DNA from: Leptolyngbya ohadii IS1
GTDB lineage: Bacteria > Cyanobacteriota > Cyanobacteriia > Elainellales > Elainellaceae
Length of the DNA: 64,000 bases
Reading direction: 5' to 3'
Assembly: GCF_002215035.1 (NCBI RefSeq)
Contig: NZ_NKFP01000004.1
Location: forward strand, 931,726 to 995,725
Shown: piece after piece, positions 42,256 to 55,463 of the stretch
Layout: every line of letters starts with the position of its first letter
Numbering within the stretch: position 1 is the first letter of the stretch
Program-made: the position numbers and the translations under genes
The notes under the pieces: generated by a model
The model's database searches: none
The model's input: only the letters and a program-made list of their open reading frames with translations
Told to the model about the DNA's origin: nothing

Positions 42256-45200
42256 ATGAGTAACCTGACCCAAACCGCACCCACCTTTACCCTACCAGAC
42301 CTGATTGAAATTCAGCGGGCAAGCTTCCGCTGGTTCCTGGAGGAGGGATTAATCGAAGAGCTGGACAGCTTTTCACCCATTACAGACTACACCGGGAAGC
42401 TGGAGCTACACTTCCTCGGTAAAGACTATAAGCTGCGTCGTCCCAAGTATGACGTAGATGAGGCGAAGCGTCGAGATGCCACCTATGCGGTGCAAATGTA
42501 CGTGCCGACGCGCCTGATCAACAAGGAGACCGGCGAAATCAAAGAGCAGGAGGTTTTCATCGGCGATCTGCCCTTGATGACTGATCGCGGTACTTTTATT
42601 ATCAACGGGGCAGAACGGGTTATTGTCAACCAGATCGTTCGTAGCCCTGGAGTGTACTACAAGAAAGAGATCGACAAGAACGGTCGCAGTACCTTCAACG
42701 CCAGCCTCATTCCCAACCGGGGCGCATGGCTGAAGTTTGAGACGGACAAGAACGACTTGGTGTGGGTTCGCATCGACAAAACCCGCAAGCTGTCTGCTCA
42801 GGTATTGCTGAAGGCACTGGGACTTTCGACCAACGAAATCTTCGATGCCCTGCGTCACCCCGAATACTTCCAGAAGACGATCGATAAAGAAGGCGACTTC
42901 AGCGAAGAAGAGGCTCTGATGGAGCTATATCGGAAGCTGCGTCCGGGTGAGCCTCCGACCGTTTCGGGCGGTCAACAGCTACTCGATTCCCGCTTCTTCG
43001 ATCCCAAACGCTATGACCTGGGACGGGTGGGACGCTATAAGCTGAACCGCAAGCTGCGCCTGAGTGTCCCGGAAGCAACCCGGATTCTCACGGCTCAGGA
43101 CATTCTGTCAGCGGTGGATTATCTGATCAACCTGGAGTTTGACACTGGAAATACCGATGACATCGATCACCTGGGTAATCGTCGGGTGCGATCGGTTGGT
43201 GAGCTGCTGCAAAATCAGGTGCGTGTCGGTCTGAACCGTCTGGAGCGGATTATTCGGGAAAGAATGACCGTTTCCGATGCGGATTCCCTTACGCCTGCCT
43301 CGCTGGTGAACCCGAAGCCGCTGGTGGCTGCGATCAAAGAGTTCTTTGGTTCCTCCCAGCTATCGCAGTTCATGGATCAAACCAACCCGCTGGCAGAGTT
43401 GACCCACAAGCGTCGTCTCAGTGCCCTCGGTCCTGGGGGTCTGACCCGTGAGCGCGCAGGCTTCGCCGTTCGAGACATTCACCCGTCGCACTACGGTCGG
43501 ATTTGCCCGATCGAAACGCCGGAAGGTCCGAACGCGGGTCTGATTGGTTCGCTGGCAACCCACGCTCGCGTCAATGCCTATGGCTTTATCGAAACGCCGT
43601 TTATGCGCGTGGAGAATGGTCGGGTTCGCAAAGACATCGCTGCCCAGTACATGACGGCAGACGAAGAAGACGATCTGCGGGTGGCTCCGGGCGACATTCC
43701 TGTGGATGAAGAAGGCTTCATTCTGGGTGAGCAGGTTCCCGTTCGCTACCGTCAGGTCTTTACTGAAACCACGCCAGACGAGGTGGATTACGTGGCAGTT
43801 TCGCCCGTACAGATCATCTCTGTGGCAACCTCGCTGATTCCCTTCCTGGAGCACGACGACGCAAACCGTGCCCTCATGGGTTCAAACATGCAGCGTCAGG
43901 CAGTGCCCCTGCTGCACCCGGAACGTCCCCTGGTGGGAACCGGACTGGAAGCACAGGCAGCAAGAGACTCCGGGATGGTGATCATCAGCCGCGTCGATGG
44001 CGAAGTGGTTTACGTGGATGCCAATAAGATCCGTGTCCGTGCTGCCAGCAATGGCAAAGAGCATGAGCATATCCTGCAAAAGTACCAGCGATCGAACCAG
44101 GACACCTGTTTGAACCAGCGTCCGATCGTGTTTGTGGGCGATCGAGTGGTTGCGGGACAAATCCTTGCAGACGGATCGGCTACTGAAAAGGGCGAACTGG
44201 CATTGGGGCAAAACGTCACCGTCGCCTATATGCCCTGGGAAGGCTACAACTACGAGGACGCAATCCTGATCAGCGAACGCCTGGTCTACGACGACGTGTA
44301 CACCTCGATCCACATTGAGAAATACGAGATCGAAGCGCGACAAACCAAGCTCGGACCCGAAGAAATTACGCGGGAAATTCCGAACGTGGGTGAAGACGCT
44401 CTGCGTCAGCTCGACGAGACGGGGATTATCCGAATTGGGGCATGGGTAGAAGCGGGAGACATCCTGGTGGGTAAGGTCACGCCGAAGGGCGAATCAGATC
44501 AGCCGCCGGAAGAAAAGCTGCTGCGAGCCATCTTCGGTGAAAAGGCGCGGGATGTGCGCGATAACTCCCTGCGTGTGCCGAACGGTGAGAAAGGTCGCGT
44601 GGTAGACGTGCGGGTGTTTACCCGTGAGCAGGGCGATGAACTGCCCCCCGGCGCAAACATGGTCGTGCGGGTCTATGTGGCGCAGAAGCGCAAAATCCAG
44701 GTGGGTGACAAGATGGCGGGTCGTCACGGCAACAAGGGTATTATTTCTCGGATTCTGCCGAAGGAAGATATGCCTTACCTGCCCGACGGTAGCCCGGTGG
44801 ACATTGTGCTGAACCCGCTCGGTGTGCCGTCCCGGATGAACGTGGGTCAGGTCTTTGAATGTCTGCTCGGCTGGGCAGGGCAACACCTGAACTCGCGCTT
44901 CAAAATGATCCCGTTTGACGAAATGCACGGCGAAGAGGCATCTCGTCTGACCACCCACGGCAAGCTGAACGAAGCCCGCGAAACCACTGGACAGGATTGG
45001 GTCTACAACCCGGACAACCCCGGCAAGATTCAGGTGTTCGATGGACGCACAGGAGAACCGTTCGATCGCCCCGTGACAGTTGGTAAGGCATACATGCTGA
45101 AGCTGGTTCACCTCGTAGACGACAAGATCCACGCCCGTTCCACGGGTCCGTACTCCCTCGTTACTCAACAGCCTCTGGGCGGAAAAGCGCAGCAGGGCGG

Positions 45201-45558
45201 TCAGCGATTCGGAGAAATGGAGGTGTGGGCACTGGAAGCATTCGGTTCTGCCTACATTCTGCAAGAGCTGCTGACGGTCAAGTCCGACGATATGCAGGGA
45301 CGGAATGAGGCGCTGAATGCGATCGTCAAAGGCAAGGCGATCCCGCGTCCGGGCACACCCGAATCGTTCAAGGTGTTGATGCGCGAGCTTCAGTCCCTCT
45401 GTCTGGACATTGCCGCCCACAAGCTGCAAACCCAGGAAGACGGAACCAGCCGCGACGTGGAAGTCGATCTGATGGCAGACGTGGGCAACCGCCGCGCACC
45501 GTCCCGCCCCACCTACGAATCGATCTCACGCGACGAGATGGAAGAAGTCGAAGAGTAG
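42256..45558 (+). CDS. rpoB: DNA-directed RNA polymerase subunit beta
   Basis: 1100-residue catalytic subunit of RNA polymerase. The ATG at 42256 has AGGAG six bases upstream (GAGGAGACGC), so the longer frame from 42214 is rejected. Diagnostic regions are the lobe and rifampicin region ([53 protein letters not shown]), the basic residues in [12 protein letters not shown] and the C-terminal [20 protein letters not shown]. The length of about 1100 fits cyanobacteria, which lack several insertions of the E. coli protein. First gene of the rpoB-rpoC1-rpoC2 unit. Confidence 0.98.
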   Translation: MSNLTQTAPTFTLPDLIEIQRASFRWFLEEGLIEELDSFSPITDYTGKLELHFLGKDYKLRRPKYDVDEAKRRDATYAVQMYVPTRLINKETGEIKEQEVFIGDLPLMTDRGTFIINGAERVIVNQIVRSPGVYYKKEIDKNGRSTFNASLIPNRGAWLKFETDKNDLVWVRIDKTRKLSAQVLLKALGLSTNEIFDALRHPEYFQKTIDKEGDFSEEEALMELYRKLRPGEPPTVSGGQQLLDSRFFDPKRYDLGRVGRYKLNRKLRLSVPEATRILTAQDILSAVDYLINLEFDTGNTDDIDHLGNRRVRSVGELLQNQVRVGLNRLERIIRERMTVSDADSLTPASLVNPKPLVAAIKEFFGSSQLSQFMDQTNPLAELTHKRRLSALGPGGLTRERAGFAVRDIHPSHYGRICPIETPEGPNAGLIGSLATHARVNAYGFIETPFMRVENGRVRKDIAAQYMTADEEDDLRVAPGDIPVDEEGFILGEQVPVRYRQVFTETTPDEVDYVAVSPVQIISVATSLIPFLEHDDANRALMGSNMQRQAVPLLHPERPLVGTGLEAQAARDSGMVIISRVDGEVVYVDANKIRVRAASNGKEHEHILQKYQRSNQDTCLNQRPIVFVGDRVVAGQILADGSATEKGELALGQNVTVAYMPWEGYNYEDAILISERLVYDDVYTSIHIEKYEIEARQTKLGPEEITREIPNVGEDALRQLDETGIIRIGAWVEAGDILVGKVTPKGESDQPPEEKLLRAIFGEKARDVRDNSLRVPNGEKGRVVDVRVFTREQGDELPPGANMVVRVYVAQKRKIQVGDKMAGRHGNKGIISRILPKEDMPYLPDGSPVDIVLNPLGVPSRMNVGQVFECLLGWAGQHLNSRFKMIPFDEMHGEEASRLTTHGKLNEARETTGQDWVYNPDNPGKIQVFDGRTGEPFDRPVTVGKAYMLKLVHLVDDKIHARSTGPYSLVTQQPLGGKAQQGGQRFGEMEVWALEAFGSAYILQELLTVKSDDMQGRNEALNAIVKGKAIPRPGTPESFKVLMRELQSLCLDIAAHKLQTQEDGTSRDVEVDLMADVGNRRAPSRPTYESISRDEMEEVEE

Positions 45559-45721
45559 GACTTCTAGGGGCATAGGGTTAGGGCAGCAGGTAGAAGAATC
45601 GATCAATAAGGTTCAATGCCTAACTGCCCTTATGCCTCGCTTATGTGCCTCACAGCTAGTGATGAGTGTTTGACGTGCCAGAAGCACAAGCAAGATCAAT
45701 CGATAAGAGGAAGGAATAGCG

Positions 45722-47596
<1,875 letters not shown>

Positions 47597-47718
47597 CGGC
47601 GATCGATACCAGCCATTTTTGTGGGCTGCGTTGAATGCTCGATTGAATAAAAACCATTCGATGCAGTTCCACAACCAATCGGTATGAGCGAATTCATCAT
47701 TACAAAGGTAAATCGCAA

Positions 47719-50700
47719 ATGACGGCAGAGCAGCAGGGAAACAAACAGTCCACCAAAGGGATGCTTTTTCGCAACCGCGTGGTGAACAAGAAGCAGCTTA
47801 AAAACCTGGTTGCCTGGGCATTTACCCACTATGGGACTGCCCGAACCGCAGTGATGGCGGACGAACTGAAGGATCTCGGATTCCGCTTTGCGACCAGAGC
47901 AGGGGTTTCAATCAGCGTAGACGACCTGATGGTTCCTCCGAGTAAGCGGGATCTGCTGGAGGCGGCAGAAGAACAGGTACGCGACACTGAAGAGCGGTAC
48001 ACGCGGGGCGAAATTACGGAAGTCGAGCGTTCCCAGAAGGTGATCGATACCTGGAACGGAACGAGCGAAGAATTAAAGGATGAGGTGATTCGTCACTTTG
48101 AAGCCAGCGATCCGCTCAACTCCGTGTATATGATGGCGTTCTCTGGAGCGCGAGGCAACATCTCCCAGGTGCGTCAGCTGGTGGGAATGCGCGGTCTGAT
48201 GGCTGACCCGCAGGGACAGATCATCGACTTGCCGATTAAGACGAACTTCCGAGAAGGTCTGACCGTCACGGAGTACATTATTTCCTCCTACGGGGCGCGG
48301 AAAGGTCTGGTAGATACCGCCCTTCGTACAGCGGACTCTGGATACCTGACCCGCCGACTCGTAGACGTTTCCCAGGATGTGATTATTCGGGAACTCGACT
48401 GCGGCACAGAGCGGGGCATCACGGCTCGCAGCATGACGGACGGAGAGCGAGTCCTGATTCCGCTGGCGGATCGGCTACTGGGTCGGGTGGCGGCACGGGA
48501 TATCGTTCATCCGCAAACGGGCGAAGTGATCATCCCCCGAAATGAGCCGATCTCGGACGATATGGCAAAGCTGGTGGGTAAGGCGAAAGTCGAAGAAGTG
48601 ATGGTTCGATCGCCCCTCACCTGTGAGGCAACCCGATCGGTCTGTCAGGCTTGCTACGGCTGGAGCTTGGCACACGCAACTCCGGTGGATATGGGCGAAG
48701 CGGTGGGGATTATCGCGGCTCAGTCGATCGGGGAACCGGGAACCCAGCTCACCATGAGAACCTTCCACACCGGGGGAACCTTCACCGGGGAAGTGGCTCC
48801 GCAGATTCGCGCCAGCTTTGACGGGATTGCCAGAACCAAGCCGAAGCAGTTCCGCGCCCGCGCCTTCCGCACCCGCCACGGGGAAGATGCCCAGATTTCC
48901 GAAGTGAACGTGGATATCACGGTGGAAAAGGGCGATCAAAAGGAAGTGCATCAGGTTCCCTCTGGTTCGATCATCTTTGTGCGCGATGGCGACACGGTGA
49001 AAGCCGGACAAATGATGGTGGAAATGCCCAGTACGGGTCGCGTCCGGAAAGTGACGGAGAAAGCGACGAAGGACGTGGCTTCCGATATGGCAGGCGAAGT
49101 CCGTTTCGCGGATGTCGTCCCGGAAGAAAAGAAAGACCGTCAGGGCAACACCACCCGGATTGCGCAAAGAGGTGGTCTGATCTGGATTCTCTCTGGCGAG
49201 GTGTACAACCTGCCACCTGGTGCAGAACCCATTGTGCGGAACGGCGATCGCGTCGAGCCGAATAGCATTCTGGCGGAAACCAAGCTCGTTACCGAGAACG
49301 GCGGCGTGGTGCGGATCCCCCAGGAAGCCGAAGGCAACAAGGGCGGACGGGAAATCGAAATCATCACCGCATCCGTATTGCTGGACGAAGCTCAGGTGAT
49401 TGCCGAGGCACAGCAGGGTCGGGAACATTATCTGATCGAAACCCAGTACGGTCAGCGGTTCTCCCTGATCGCCACGCCGGGAACAAAAGTCACCAACGGT
49501 CAGGTGGTTGCGGAACTGATTGACGATCGCTACCGGACACAAACCGGCGGCATCATCAAGTTCTCTGGCATTGAAGTTGCCAAGAAGGGCAAAGCGAAGC
49601 AGGGCTACGAAGTCGTTCAGGGCGGCACGATCCTCTGGATTCCCGAAGAAGCGCACGAAGTCAACAAAGATATCTCGCTGCTGATGGTGGAAGACGGTCA
49701 ATACGTCGAAGCCGGAACGGAAGTTGTGAAGGATATCTTCTGTCAGAGCAGCGGTGTGGTCGAAGTGACCCAGAAGAACGACATTCTGCGCGAGATCGTG
49801 ATCAAGCCCGGTGAACTGCACCTGGCAGACAATCCCGAAGCCGTAATGTCGAAAGACAAGATGTTCGTCAATCCTGGACAGGAAGTGATGCCTGGACTAA
49901 CCGTGGACGAACTGCGCTACGTGGAGTACGTGGAGTCGCCCGAAGGTCCCGCCCTGCTGCTGCGTCCCGTCACGGAATTCCAGGTTCCTGATGAGCCTTC
50001 CGTGCCGAGTCAGGAATCCAACAACGAAGAGTCGGGTCGATCGATCAAGCTCCGTGCCGTTCAGCGCATCGCCTACAAGGACGGTGACCGGATCAAGTCG
50101 GTGGAAGGTCTGGATCTGCTGCGGACTCAGTTGGTGCTGGAGATCGAGAAAGATGCGCCCCAGTTGGCGGCGGATATCGAACTCGTACCGGACGAGAAGA
50201 ACGCGGATATTCTGCGCCTCCAGCTCGTAATTCTGGAATCCCTGGTAATTCGTCGCGACATCGCTGCGGATCAGACCCAGGGCAGCACGAATACCCGACT
50301 GCTGGTGAAGGATGGCGATCAGATTACGCCAGGAGCGGTCGTGGCACGGACGGAAATCCTCTGTAAGGAAGCCGGAGAAGTGCGCGGCATTCGGGACATC
50401 GGAGAAGCGGTGCGTCGTCTACTCGTGGTGCGTCAGGCGGATCTGGTGACGATCGACACGCAGGGTAAGGCTCCGAAGGTTCAGGTCGGCGATCTGATCG
50501 TGGCGGGAACCGATGTGGCAGGCGGCACAAAGACCGAGGAATCGGGACAGGTGATTGCTGCCTCGGATGGCGAAATCGTAATGCGATCGGCGCGTCCGTA
50601 TCGGGTGTCTGGCGGAGCCGTGCTGCACATTGACGATGGCGATCTGGTTCAGCGGGGCGACAACCTGGTGCTGCTGGTGTTCGAGCGTGCCAAGACCGGA

Positions 50701-51708
50701 GACATCATTCAGGGTCTACCGAGAATTGAGGAACTGCTGGAAGCCCGGAAGCCGAAGGAAGCCTGTGTGCTGTCGCGTCGTCCGGGAACGGCTCAGGTTG
50801 TGTACAGCGACGACGAATCCGTGGAAGTGAAGGTGATCGAAGCGGACGGTGTGACGACGGAATATCCGCTGCTGCCGGGACAAAACGTGATGGTAATCGA
50901 CGGTCAGGAAGTCCGTGCGGGTGAACCCCTCACCGATGGTCCGGCGAACCCCCACGAAATCCTGGAGATCTTCTTTACCCACTCCCGCGAAACGATGGGA
51001 ACTCACGAAGCTTCTCTGCGGAGCTTGCAGGAGGTGCAGACCTTCCTGGTGAACGAAGTGCAGTCGGTGTACAACTCCCAGGGCATCGAAATCTCCGACA
51101 AACACATCGAAGTAATCGTGCGGCAGATGACATCGAAGGGCAGAATCGAAGATGGTGGCGACACCACGATGCTCCCCGGAGAATTGGTCGAACTGCGGCA
51201 GATCGAGCAGGTGAACGAGGCAATGTCCATTACGGGTGGCGCACCTGCGGACTATGTGCCTGTGCTGCTGGGTATCACAAAGGCATCGCTGAATACGGAC
51301 AGCTTTATCTCGGCTGCCAGCTTCCAGGAAACCACTCGCGTTCTCACTGAGGCGGCGATCGAAGGGAAGTCCGACTGGCTGCGCGGCTTAAAGGAAAACG
51401 TGATCATTGGTCGTCTGATTCCTGCCGGAACCGGATTCAATGCCTACGAAGACAACGCCGCAACCGTCGAAATCGATCCGATCTACGAAAACACGCTGTT
51501 TGAAGAAGATATGGATCTGAGCGATGTGGTGCTGGACGATCGGACTGCCCGCACCTTCGAGCGTGAAGCCGGATTCGATGTCTTCCCGGTACGCGATCGG
51601 GGTGACGGTGACTATGGTGCCAGCTACGTCGATGATGACCTTGGCTCTGTACTGGACGACGGGGGCGGCTACGATGACAGCGATGATGATAGCGATGATG
51701 ACGAGTAA
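47719..51708 (+). CDS. rpoC2: DNA-directed RNA polymerase subunit beta-prime
   Basis: 1329 residues equivalent to the C-terminal part of bacterial beta-prime. Conserved regions include [39 protein letters not shown], the trigger-loop/jaw boundary and the zinc-site cysteines ([20 protein letters not shown]), and [10 protein letters not shown]. The middle carries the large cyanobacterial insertion of repeated beta-barrel (sandwich-barrel hybrid) motifs, seen as many V-x-x-GD-x-V-x-x-G units from about 350 to 950. The C-terminus ends in an Asp-rich tail ([12 protein letters not shown]). Starts 122 bp after rpoC1. An intrinsic terminator follows. Confidence 0.98.
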   Translation: MTAEQQGNKQSTKGMLFRNRVVNKKQLKNLVAWAFTHYGTARTAVMADELKDLGFRFATRAGVSISVDDLMVPPSKRDLLEAAEEQVRDTEERYTRGEITEVERSQKVIDTWNGTSEELKDEVIRHFEASDPLNSVYMMAFSGARGNISQVRQLVGMRGLMADPQGQIIDLPIKTNFREGLTVTEYIISSYGARKGLVDTALRTADSGYLTRRLVDVSQDVIIRELDCGTERGITARSMTDGERVLIPLADRLLGRVAARDIVHPQTGEVIIPRNEPISDDMAKLVGKAKVEEVMVRSPLTCEATRSVCQACYGWSLAHATPVDMGEAVGIIAAQSIGEPGTQLTMRTFHTGGTFTGEVAPQIRASFDGIARTKPKQFRARAFRTRHGEDAQISEVNVDITVEKGDQKEVHQVPSGSIIFVRDGDTVKAGQMMVEMPSTGRVRKVTEKATKDVASDMAGEVRFADVVPEEKKDRQGNTTRIAQRGGLIWILSGEVYNLPPGAEPIVRNGDRVEPNSILAETKLVTENGGVVRIPQEAEGNKGGREIEIITASVLLDEAQVIAEAQQGREHYLIETQYGQRFSLIATPGTKVTNGQVVAELIDDRYRTQTGGIIKFSGIEVAKKGKAKQGYEVVQGGTILWIPEEAHEVNKDISLLMVEDGQYVEAGTEVVKDIFCQSSGVVEVTQKNDILREIVIKPGELHLADNPEAVMSKDKMFVNPGQEVMPGLTVDELRYVEYVESPEGPALLLRPVTEFQVPDEPSVPSQESNNEESGRSIKLRAVQRIAYKDGDRIKSVEGLDLLRTQLVLEIEKDAPQLAADIELVPDEKNADILRLQLVILESLVIRRDIAADQTQGSTNTRLLVKDGDQITPGAVVARTEILCKEAGEVRGIRDIGEAVRRLLVVRQADLVTIDTQGKAPKVQVGDLIVAGTDVAGGTKTEESGQVIAASDGEIVMRSARPYRVSGGAVLHIDDGDLVQRGDNLVLLVFERAKTGDIIQGLPRIEELLEARKPKEACVLSRRPGTAQVVYSDDESVEVKVIEADGVTTEYPLLPGQNVMVIDGQEVRAGEPLTDGPANPHEILEIFFTHSRETMGTHEASLRSLQEVQTFLVNEVQSVYNSQGIEISDKHIEVIVRQMTSKGRIEDGGDTTMLPGELVELRQIEQVNEAMSITGGAPADYVPVLLGITKASLNTDSFISAASFQETTRVLTEAAIEGKSDWLRGLKENVIIGRLIPAGTGFNAYEDNAATVEIDPIYENTLFEEDMDLSDVVLDDRTARTFEREAGFDVFPVRDRGDGDYGASYVDDDLGSVLDDGGGYDDSDDDSDDDE

Positions 51709-51718
51709 TTAAGCGAAA

Positions 51719-51744
51719 AGGGGGCTTGACTGACGCTGCCCCCT
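51719..51744 (+). other. GC-rich hairpin just after rpoC2
   Basis: AGGGGGC-ttgactgacgct-GCCCCCT, a 7-bp stem starting 11 bp after the stop codon, with no U-run. It may protect the 3' end or assist the terminator 35 bp further on. Confidence 0.55.
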
Positions 51745-51777
51745 CCTAACTTATTGCTTCCTATTACTTCATCAATT

Positions 51778-51807
51778 TCCTCTAGGCGCTCGCTTAGGGG
51801 ATTTTTT
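51778..51807 (+). terminator. Rho-independent terminator of the rpoB-rpoC1-rpoC2 unit
   Basis: TCCTCTAGGC-gctc-GCTTAGGGGA gives a 10-bp stem (with two G-U pairs) and a 4-nt loop followed by T6 (51802-51807), about 70 bp after the rpoC2 stop. Confidence 0.8.
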
Positions 51808-51871
51808 AATTTGAACGATTTTTTCCAACAGTGGACAGACAAAATCCTGGAAAAAATCCTAGACAGCGGCT

Positions 51872-52600
51872 TTAGGGCACCACGCTCACCGGAGTCCCGA
51901 TCGCTACCATCTCAAACAGCTTTTGCACATCGCGATCGAACATCCGAATACAGCCGTGGGAAGCTGGAGTGCCTACCGTTTCCTCATTGGGAGTCCCATG
52001 GAAGCCGATGAAATTGCTGCCGTCTGTCCAGAAGCCGATCCAGCGAGTGCCCAGCGGATTGTCTTGCCCTGGAGGGATGACCTCCCCGGTAAAGGGATTT
52101 TGCCATGCGGGATCTTGGATCATTTGCAGCACGCGATAGCTGCCCGTGGGCGTTTCCCAGCCTCGTCTGCCCACCGCTACCGGAAAGCTCGTTTTCACTC
52201 GATCATTTTCATACACGTAAACCCGTCTTGCCCCCAAACGGATCACGAGACGAGTTATGGGCTGCGGCTGGGGCAAAAAGCGATCGAATGAACCCAGAGC
52301 CGGGAGTTCTGGTGTTGTGAGAATTGCAAGTCGCTCAATGAGCAGATTACGAGCTGGCGACTGAGGCAATTGGGGTATAAGAGGATTGGCAGCAGGAGCC
52401 TGAAGAGGACGAGCCTGAGCCATGCCCGAAACCGACGACGCGACCGCCTGTTCGGAAGCCTGCGAAGCAACCGCAGCAGGAATGGTCACCAAAGGAACTG
52501 CGATCGACAGCAACAAACCCTGCCACCGGAGCAAGGTTTTCTGCTGAACTGAAATCTGGCTTCTGACGATACGTTGCAAACAACTCCTCACTGGCGTCAT
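51872..52600 (-). CDS. L,D-transpeptidase (YkuD domain)
   Basis: 242 residues. The N-terminus has a basic stretch and a hydrophobic signal segment (LLLSIAVPLVTIPAAVA), so the protein acts in the periplasm. After a Pro/Ala-rich linker comes the YkuD domain (about 117-242), with a visible start at RLVIRLGARRVYVYEND. The active site runs from HGTPNEETVGTP (His201) to SHGCIRM (His215, catalytic Cys217, Arg219). Such enzymes make 3-3 cross-links in peptidoglycan or attach proteins to it. It converges with the polymerase operon and is followed on its own side by a TPR protein gene in the same direction. Confidence 0.92.
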   Translation of the reverse strand: MTPVRSCLQRIVRSQISVQQKTLLRWQGLLLSIAVPLVTIPAAVASQASEQAVASSVSGMAQARPLQAPAANPLIPQLPQSPARNLLIERLAILTTPELPALGSFDRFLPQPQPITRLVIRLGARRVYVYENDRVKTSFPVAVGRRGWETPTGSYRVLQMIQDPAWQNPFTGEVIPPGQDNPLGTRWIGFWTDGSNFIGFHGTPNEETVGTPASHGCIRMFDRDVQKLFEMVAIGTPVSVVP

Positions 52601-52944
52601 AGTCTTCGTCTTATGCGATGAAGGCGATCGAGCTAAATTCTAGGTCTGAGTTAAGCGTGAAATTTAATATTTCATTTTATTTCTATTCGAGAATGCCGTC
52701 TTCCCGTGATTCTCGGAGGACAGATTTTATTTTATAGATTTATAGATCATTCGCTGCTACAGAAATTCCGGCAGTTTAAGCAACAGACTCTTCTACTGGC
52801 ACAGAGTTCCCGTGACCCAAAGTTCCTGCCCCAGCGCGAGATTGACAGCATTCATACCACTGTCCCGTGTGGGGCAAGAGTTTAGCTATCCTTCGGGCTG
52901 ATAGCAGAACACAATTCTAACGGTAGGTTTTTGAGTGAAAATTC
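52601..52944. other. Intergenic region upstream of the L,D-transpeptidase gene
   Basis: 344 bp between two minus-strand genes. AT-rich tracts (TTTATTTTATAGATTTATAG about 52728-52747) may belong to the transpeptidase promoter; no clear boxes could be assigned. Confidence 0.4.
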
Positions 52945-53814
52945 TTACTGCGGCGAGGGGGATTGAGTGACTTGTACCAGTGCCTCTCTCACTTGCGGCA
53001 AAGCCAGCAGGGTTTTCGCATCGGTAATCAGTCGATCGCCCCACAGATTTTCTTGCAAAAAGTCCGGGTTGGCATAGCGATCGTCCAACCGCAGCGCAGC
53101 CTCTGCCTTTTGGACTGCCTGATCGGTCTGTCCCTGAGCAAGAAGGGCAACTGCCAGCGCGAGCTGAGGTTCCGCCTGGTTTGCATCAATCGCAATCGCC
53201 CGCTGCCACTCCTGCACTGCCCCAGCAACATCGCCTCGCTCATACAGCACCAGCCCAATGTTGTTAATTGCGGGCCAGAATTCCGCCTCCAGATCGACTG
53301 CTTTACGGTATTCAGCAATTGCCTGGTCGTACTGTTTGAGCTTGTAATAGGCATTGCCTAGATCAAAGCGTGCCCCGGCAGTATTGGGACGCAGCCGCAG
53401 CCCCGACTGAAAATACTGCACCGCCGATCGATAATTTTCCTGCTGAAAATAGGCAGAGCCGATCGCAAATAACACAGCGGCATTGCGAGGGTCGAGCGTT
53501 CTTGCCTTCAGGAGTGCCGCAATCGCGGGTTCGGGTTCCTCAAGCTGAAGATGCAGGCTACCTAGCAGCGCCCATATTTGAGCATTTTGGGGAACAAGTT
53601 GAGTGGCAAGCTGTGCCCTCGATAGAGCTAGACCGTACTGCTGAAACTGCGCCAGCTGAGCTGCTTCCTGGGCTAGGGATAAACCTTCTTGTTCAAGCTG
53701 CTTATCGTCGATTTGCACAAAGTGGGGAATCAACGCCTGCGCGTAGACAGGCTGGCTCACTCCCCAAGATCCAATAACCAGGAGAAAGGCAAGAAAAGAG
53801 AAACGTTTCGGCAC
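52945..53814 (-). CDS. Secreted tetratricopeptide-repeat protein
   Basis: 289 residues. Signal peptide at the N-terminus (FSFLAFLLVIGSWGVSQPVYA, cleaved near residue 25; core given as FLAFLLVIGSWGV). TPR units follow in a row: AQLAQFQQYGLALSRAQLAT, PQIWALLGSLHLQLEEPEPA-like, AAVLFAIGSAYFQQENYRSA, AGARFDLGNAYYKLKQYDQA, PAINNIGLVLYERGDVAGA and EPQLALAVALLAQGQTDQA. The unit pattern G-x2-Y-x8-A is clear. No enzymatic domain. As a periplasmic scaffold it could assemble envelope complexes; no partner can be named. Confidence 0.82.
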   Translation of the reverse strand: MPKRFSFLAFLLVIGSWGVSQPVYAQALIPHFVQIDDKQLEQEGLSLAQEAAQLAQFQQYGLALSRAQLATQLVPQNAQIWALLGSLHLQLEEPEPAIAALLKARTLDPRNAAVLFAIGSAYFQQENYRSAVQYFQSGLRLRPNTAGARFDLGNAYYKLKQYDQAIAEYRKAVDLEAEFWPAINNIGLVLYERGDVAGAVQEWQRAIAIDANQAEPQLALAVALLAQGQTDQAVQKAEAALRLDDRYANPDFLQENLWGDRLITDAKTLLALPQVREALVQVTQSPSPQ

Positions 53815-54315
53815 AGCTACCTTATAAAAATAAAACTTTGAGCGGTGCGATCAGCTATGGAAATCGCTTCTTAAGATTAGACGATCTGCGATCGATCGTC
53901 GCAAAAATCTTTATAAATCCTTTTGGAAACCAAGTTTTTGCCGTTCTGGAGAAATATGGTACAATTGTATTAGCAAAGTGCAAGACTGTCCTGCCTGAAA
54001 AAACAGAACAGCGATCGAGTCCTATCCTGTCCCCCTTGCAGAGATTAGCTCCCGGAGACCACACCGAAGCAGCCGATTTCGCAGGGGTCAAGGAATCAGG
54101 GCGAGTAACTGTCTGGTTGATGCAGGTCGATGGTCTGTTCGTTGCATAACCGACTCCTCAAAACAGTCAGGGTACCCTGTTTTCTTATCTCCTGAATCGA
54201 CTGAGTGATTGATTCTCGTCTGATGTGCCTGACCGATCGCATCGATTTCTGGGGTCAATCCTGTCTGAATATCGCTCTGAGTATCAGTTTTGAGGTCGTA
54301 TCAAAATGCCGTTTC
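53815..54315. other. Intergenic region with a palindrome and a possible terminator
   Basis: 501 bp. A 103-codon plus-strand frame (53838-54149) shows no recognisable domain and is not annotated. TACAATTGTA (53960-53969) is a perfect 10-bp palindrome. AAAACAG...CTGTTTT surrounds GGGTACCC at 54160-54183. Confidence 0.45.
54160..54183 (-). terminator. Possible bidirectional terminator
   Basis: AAAACAG-tcagggtacc-CTGTTTT: a 7-bp AT-ended stem with T runs in both directions, 130 bp beyond the stop of the peptidoglycan-binding gene at 54316. The stem is weak. Confidence 0.35.
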
Positions 54316-55242
54316 CTATCGAGCGGCAACGCGATCGACTGTAAGACCCAGACGGGCTAACGTGGTGGAATCTGCAATTCCGCTGATGGGCAGATTGTAT
54401 GCCTGCTGGAGTGCAATCACGGATTGTTCTGTAGCGGCAGCATAGACTCCATCGATCTCTCCTCGATAGAATCCCAGGTTAAAGAGGGCAATTTGCAGCC
54501 TTACAACATCGGGACCGCGATCGCCAATTTGCAGTCGCACCAGAATCGGCTGTGGATCGGGCAGCGGACGGGGCGAGACAGGACGGAAGCCTTGCAGAGC
54601 CGTCAGGGTTTCTTCCCCCACAATGCCATCGACGCCCAAGCCGCGATCGCGCTGAAATGCCTTAACGCCCTCCTCGGTCAGGGTGGCAAAGAATCCGGTT
54701 GAAGCTGCATGAAAATAGCCCGCCGACCGCAGCAGATCCTGAACTCGCGTCACTTCTGGACCCACATCGCCCCGACGCACAAACACGCCCGCAGGCTGGC
54801 TCGGACGCACCGCTACAAAATTGTTGTCCGTCACATTGATAATCGGACGCTGAACGGGAGGCACTACCACGACATTTGTGCCGCCGCCCCCCGAATTATC
54901 ATTGTTGTTGCCGCAGGCTGCCTGACAGATGGCACTGGCACAGTTCCCAGTAATCTGGCTGACCGTCTGGTTGGCTGTATTTGTTGGAGAAACGGGCACA
55001 AAGGTTGAGTCTCCACCCGGTCGAAATCCGGGGTCATATTCCTCTACTGCGGTCGCCGTTCCCGACAGCCCGGTAGACCAGAGGGCAGCAAACGCCAGCA
55101 GGACATGCATTCCAGGTTGCAGCAGATTAACCGATCGATTGGGGGTCGAGGGGCGATCGACGGTATCAATCAAATTCACCCAATCCTCAGCATAAGACTG
55201 CTCGTAGTCCTGGGCGATTTGGAGCTGGGCAAAGAGTTCCAT
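54316..55242 (-). CDS. Peptidoglycan-binding protein with two PG_binding_1 domains
   Basis: 308 residues. It begins MELFAQLQIAQDYEQSY, a short N-terminal motif shared with the neighbour at 55464, then a hydrophobic segment (MHVLLAFAALWSTGLSGTATA, core LLAFAALWSTGL) that may anchor or export it. A Gly/Asn-rich linker with three cysteines (NCASAICQAACGNN) follows. There are two peptidoglycan-binding repeats: VFVRRGDVGPEVTRVQDLLR...VDGIVGEETLTALQG (about 150-220) and RLQIGDRGPDVVRLQIALFN...ISGIADSTTLARLG (about 232-300). No catalytic domain. Probably wall-associated. Confidence 0.85.
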   Translation of the reverse strand: MELFAQLQIAQDYEQSYAEDWVNLIDTVDRPSTPNRSVNLLQPGMHVLLAFAALWSTGLSGTATAVEEYDPGFRPGGDSTFVPVSPTNTANQTVSQITGNCASAICQAACGNNNDNSGGGGTNVVVVPPVQRPIINVTDNNFVAVRPSQPAGVFVRRGDVGPEVTRVQDLLRSAGYFHAASTGFFATLTEEGVKAFQRDRGLGVDGIVGEETLTALQGFRPVSPRPLPDPQPILVRLQIGDRGPDVVRLQIALFNLGFYRGEIDGVYAAATEQSVIALQQAYNLPISGIADSTTLARLGLTVDRVAAR

Positions 55243-55463
55243 GCAAAATACTCCTCATCTTTATAATTGCAGCGTTACCCAGCGGGCTTGCCTCTAAGAT
55301 CTATCTCCAAGAGTAAATTGGAGGAATAAACAAGGCTTGTAGAGATCCCGTGAGAGTTCCATAGAACAGAAAGGTTGACCCGCAGCAAAAACTACGAGCC
55401 AACTCAACTTTCATTTACTCGGTAACGCTTACAGCAGACGCACTCAGGCTAGGTATATTCGGT

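Noticed and set aside
45559-45721. Second attenuator between rpoB and rpoC1
   Set aside because: GGGCATAGGG and GCCCTTATGCC are complementary only with gaps, and no U-run follows.
53838-54149. 103-codon plus-strand open frame between the TPR and peptidoglycan-binding genes
   Set aside because: No domain, no ribosome-binding site, and it contains a palindrome typical of regulatory DNA.
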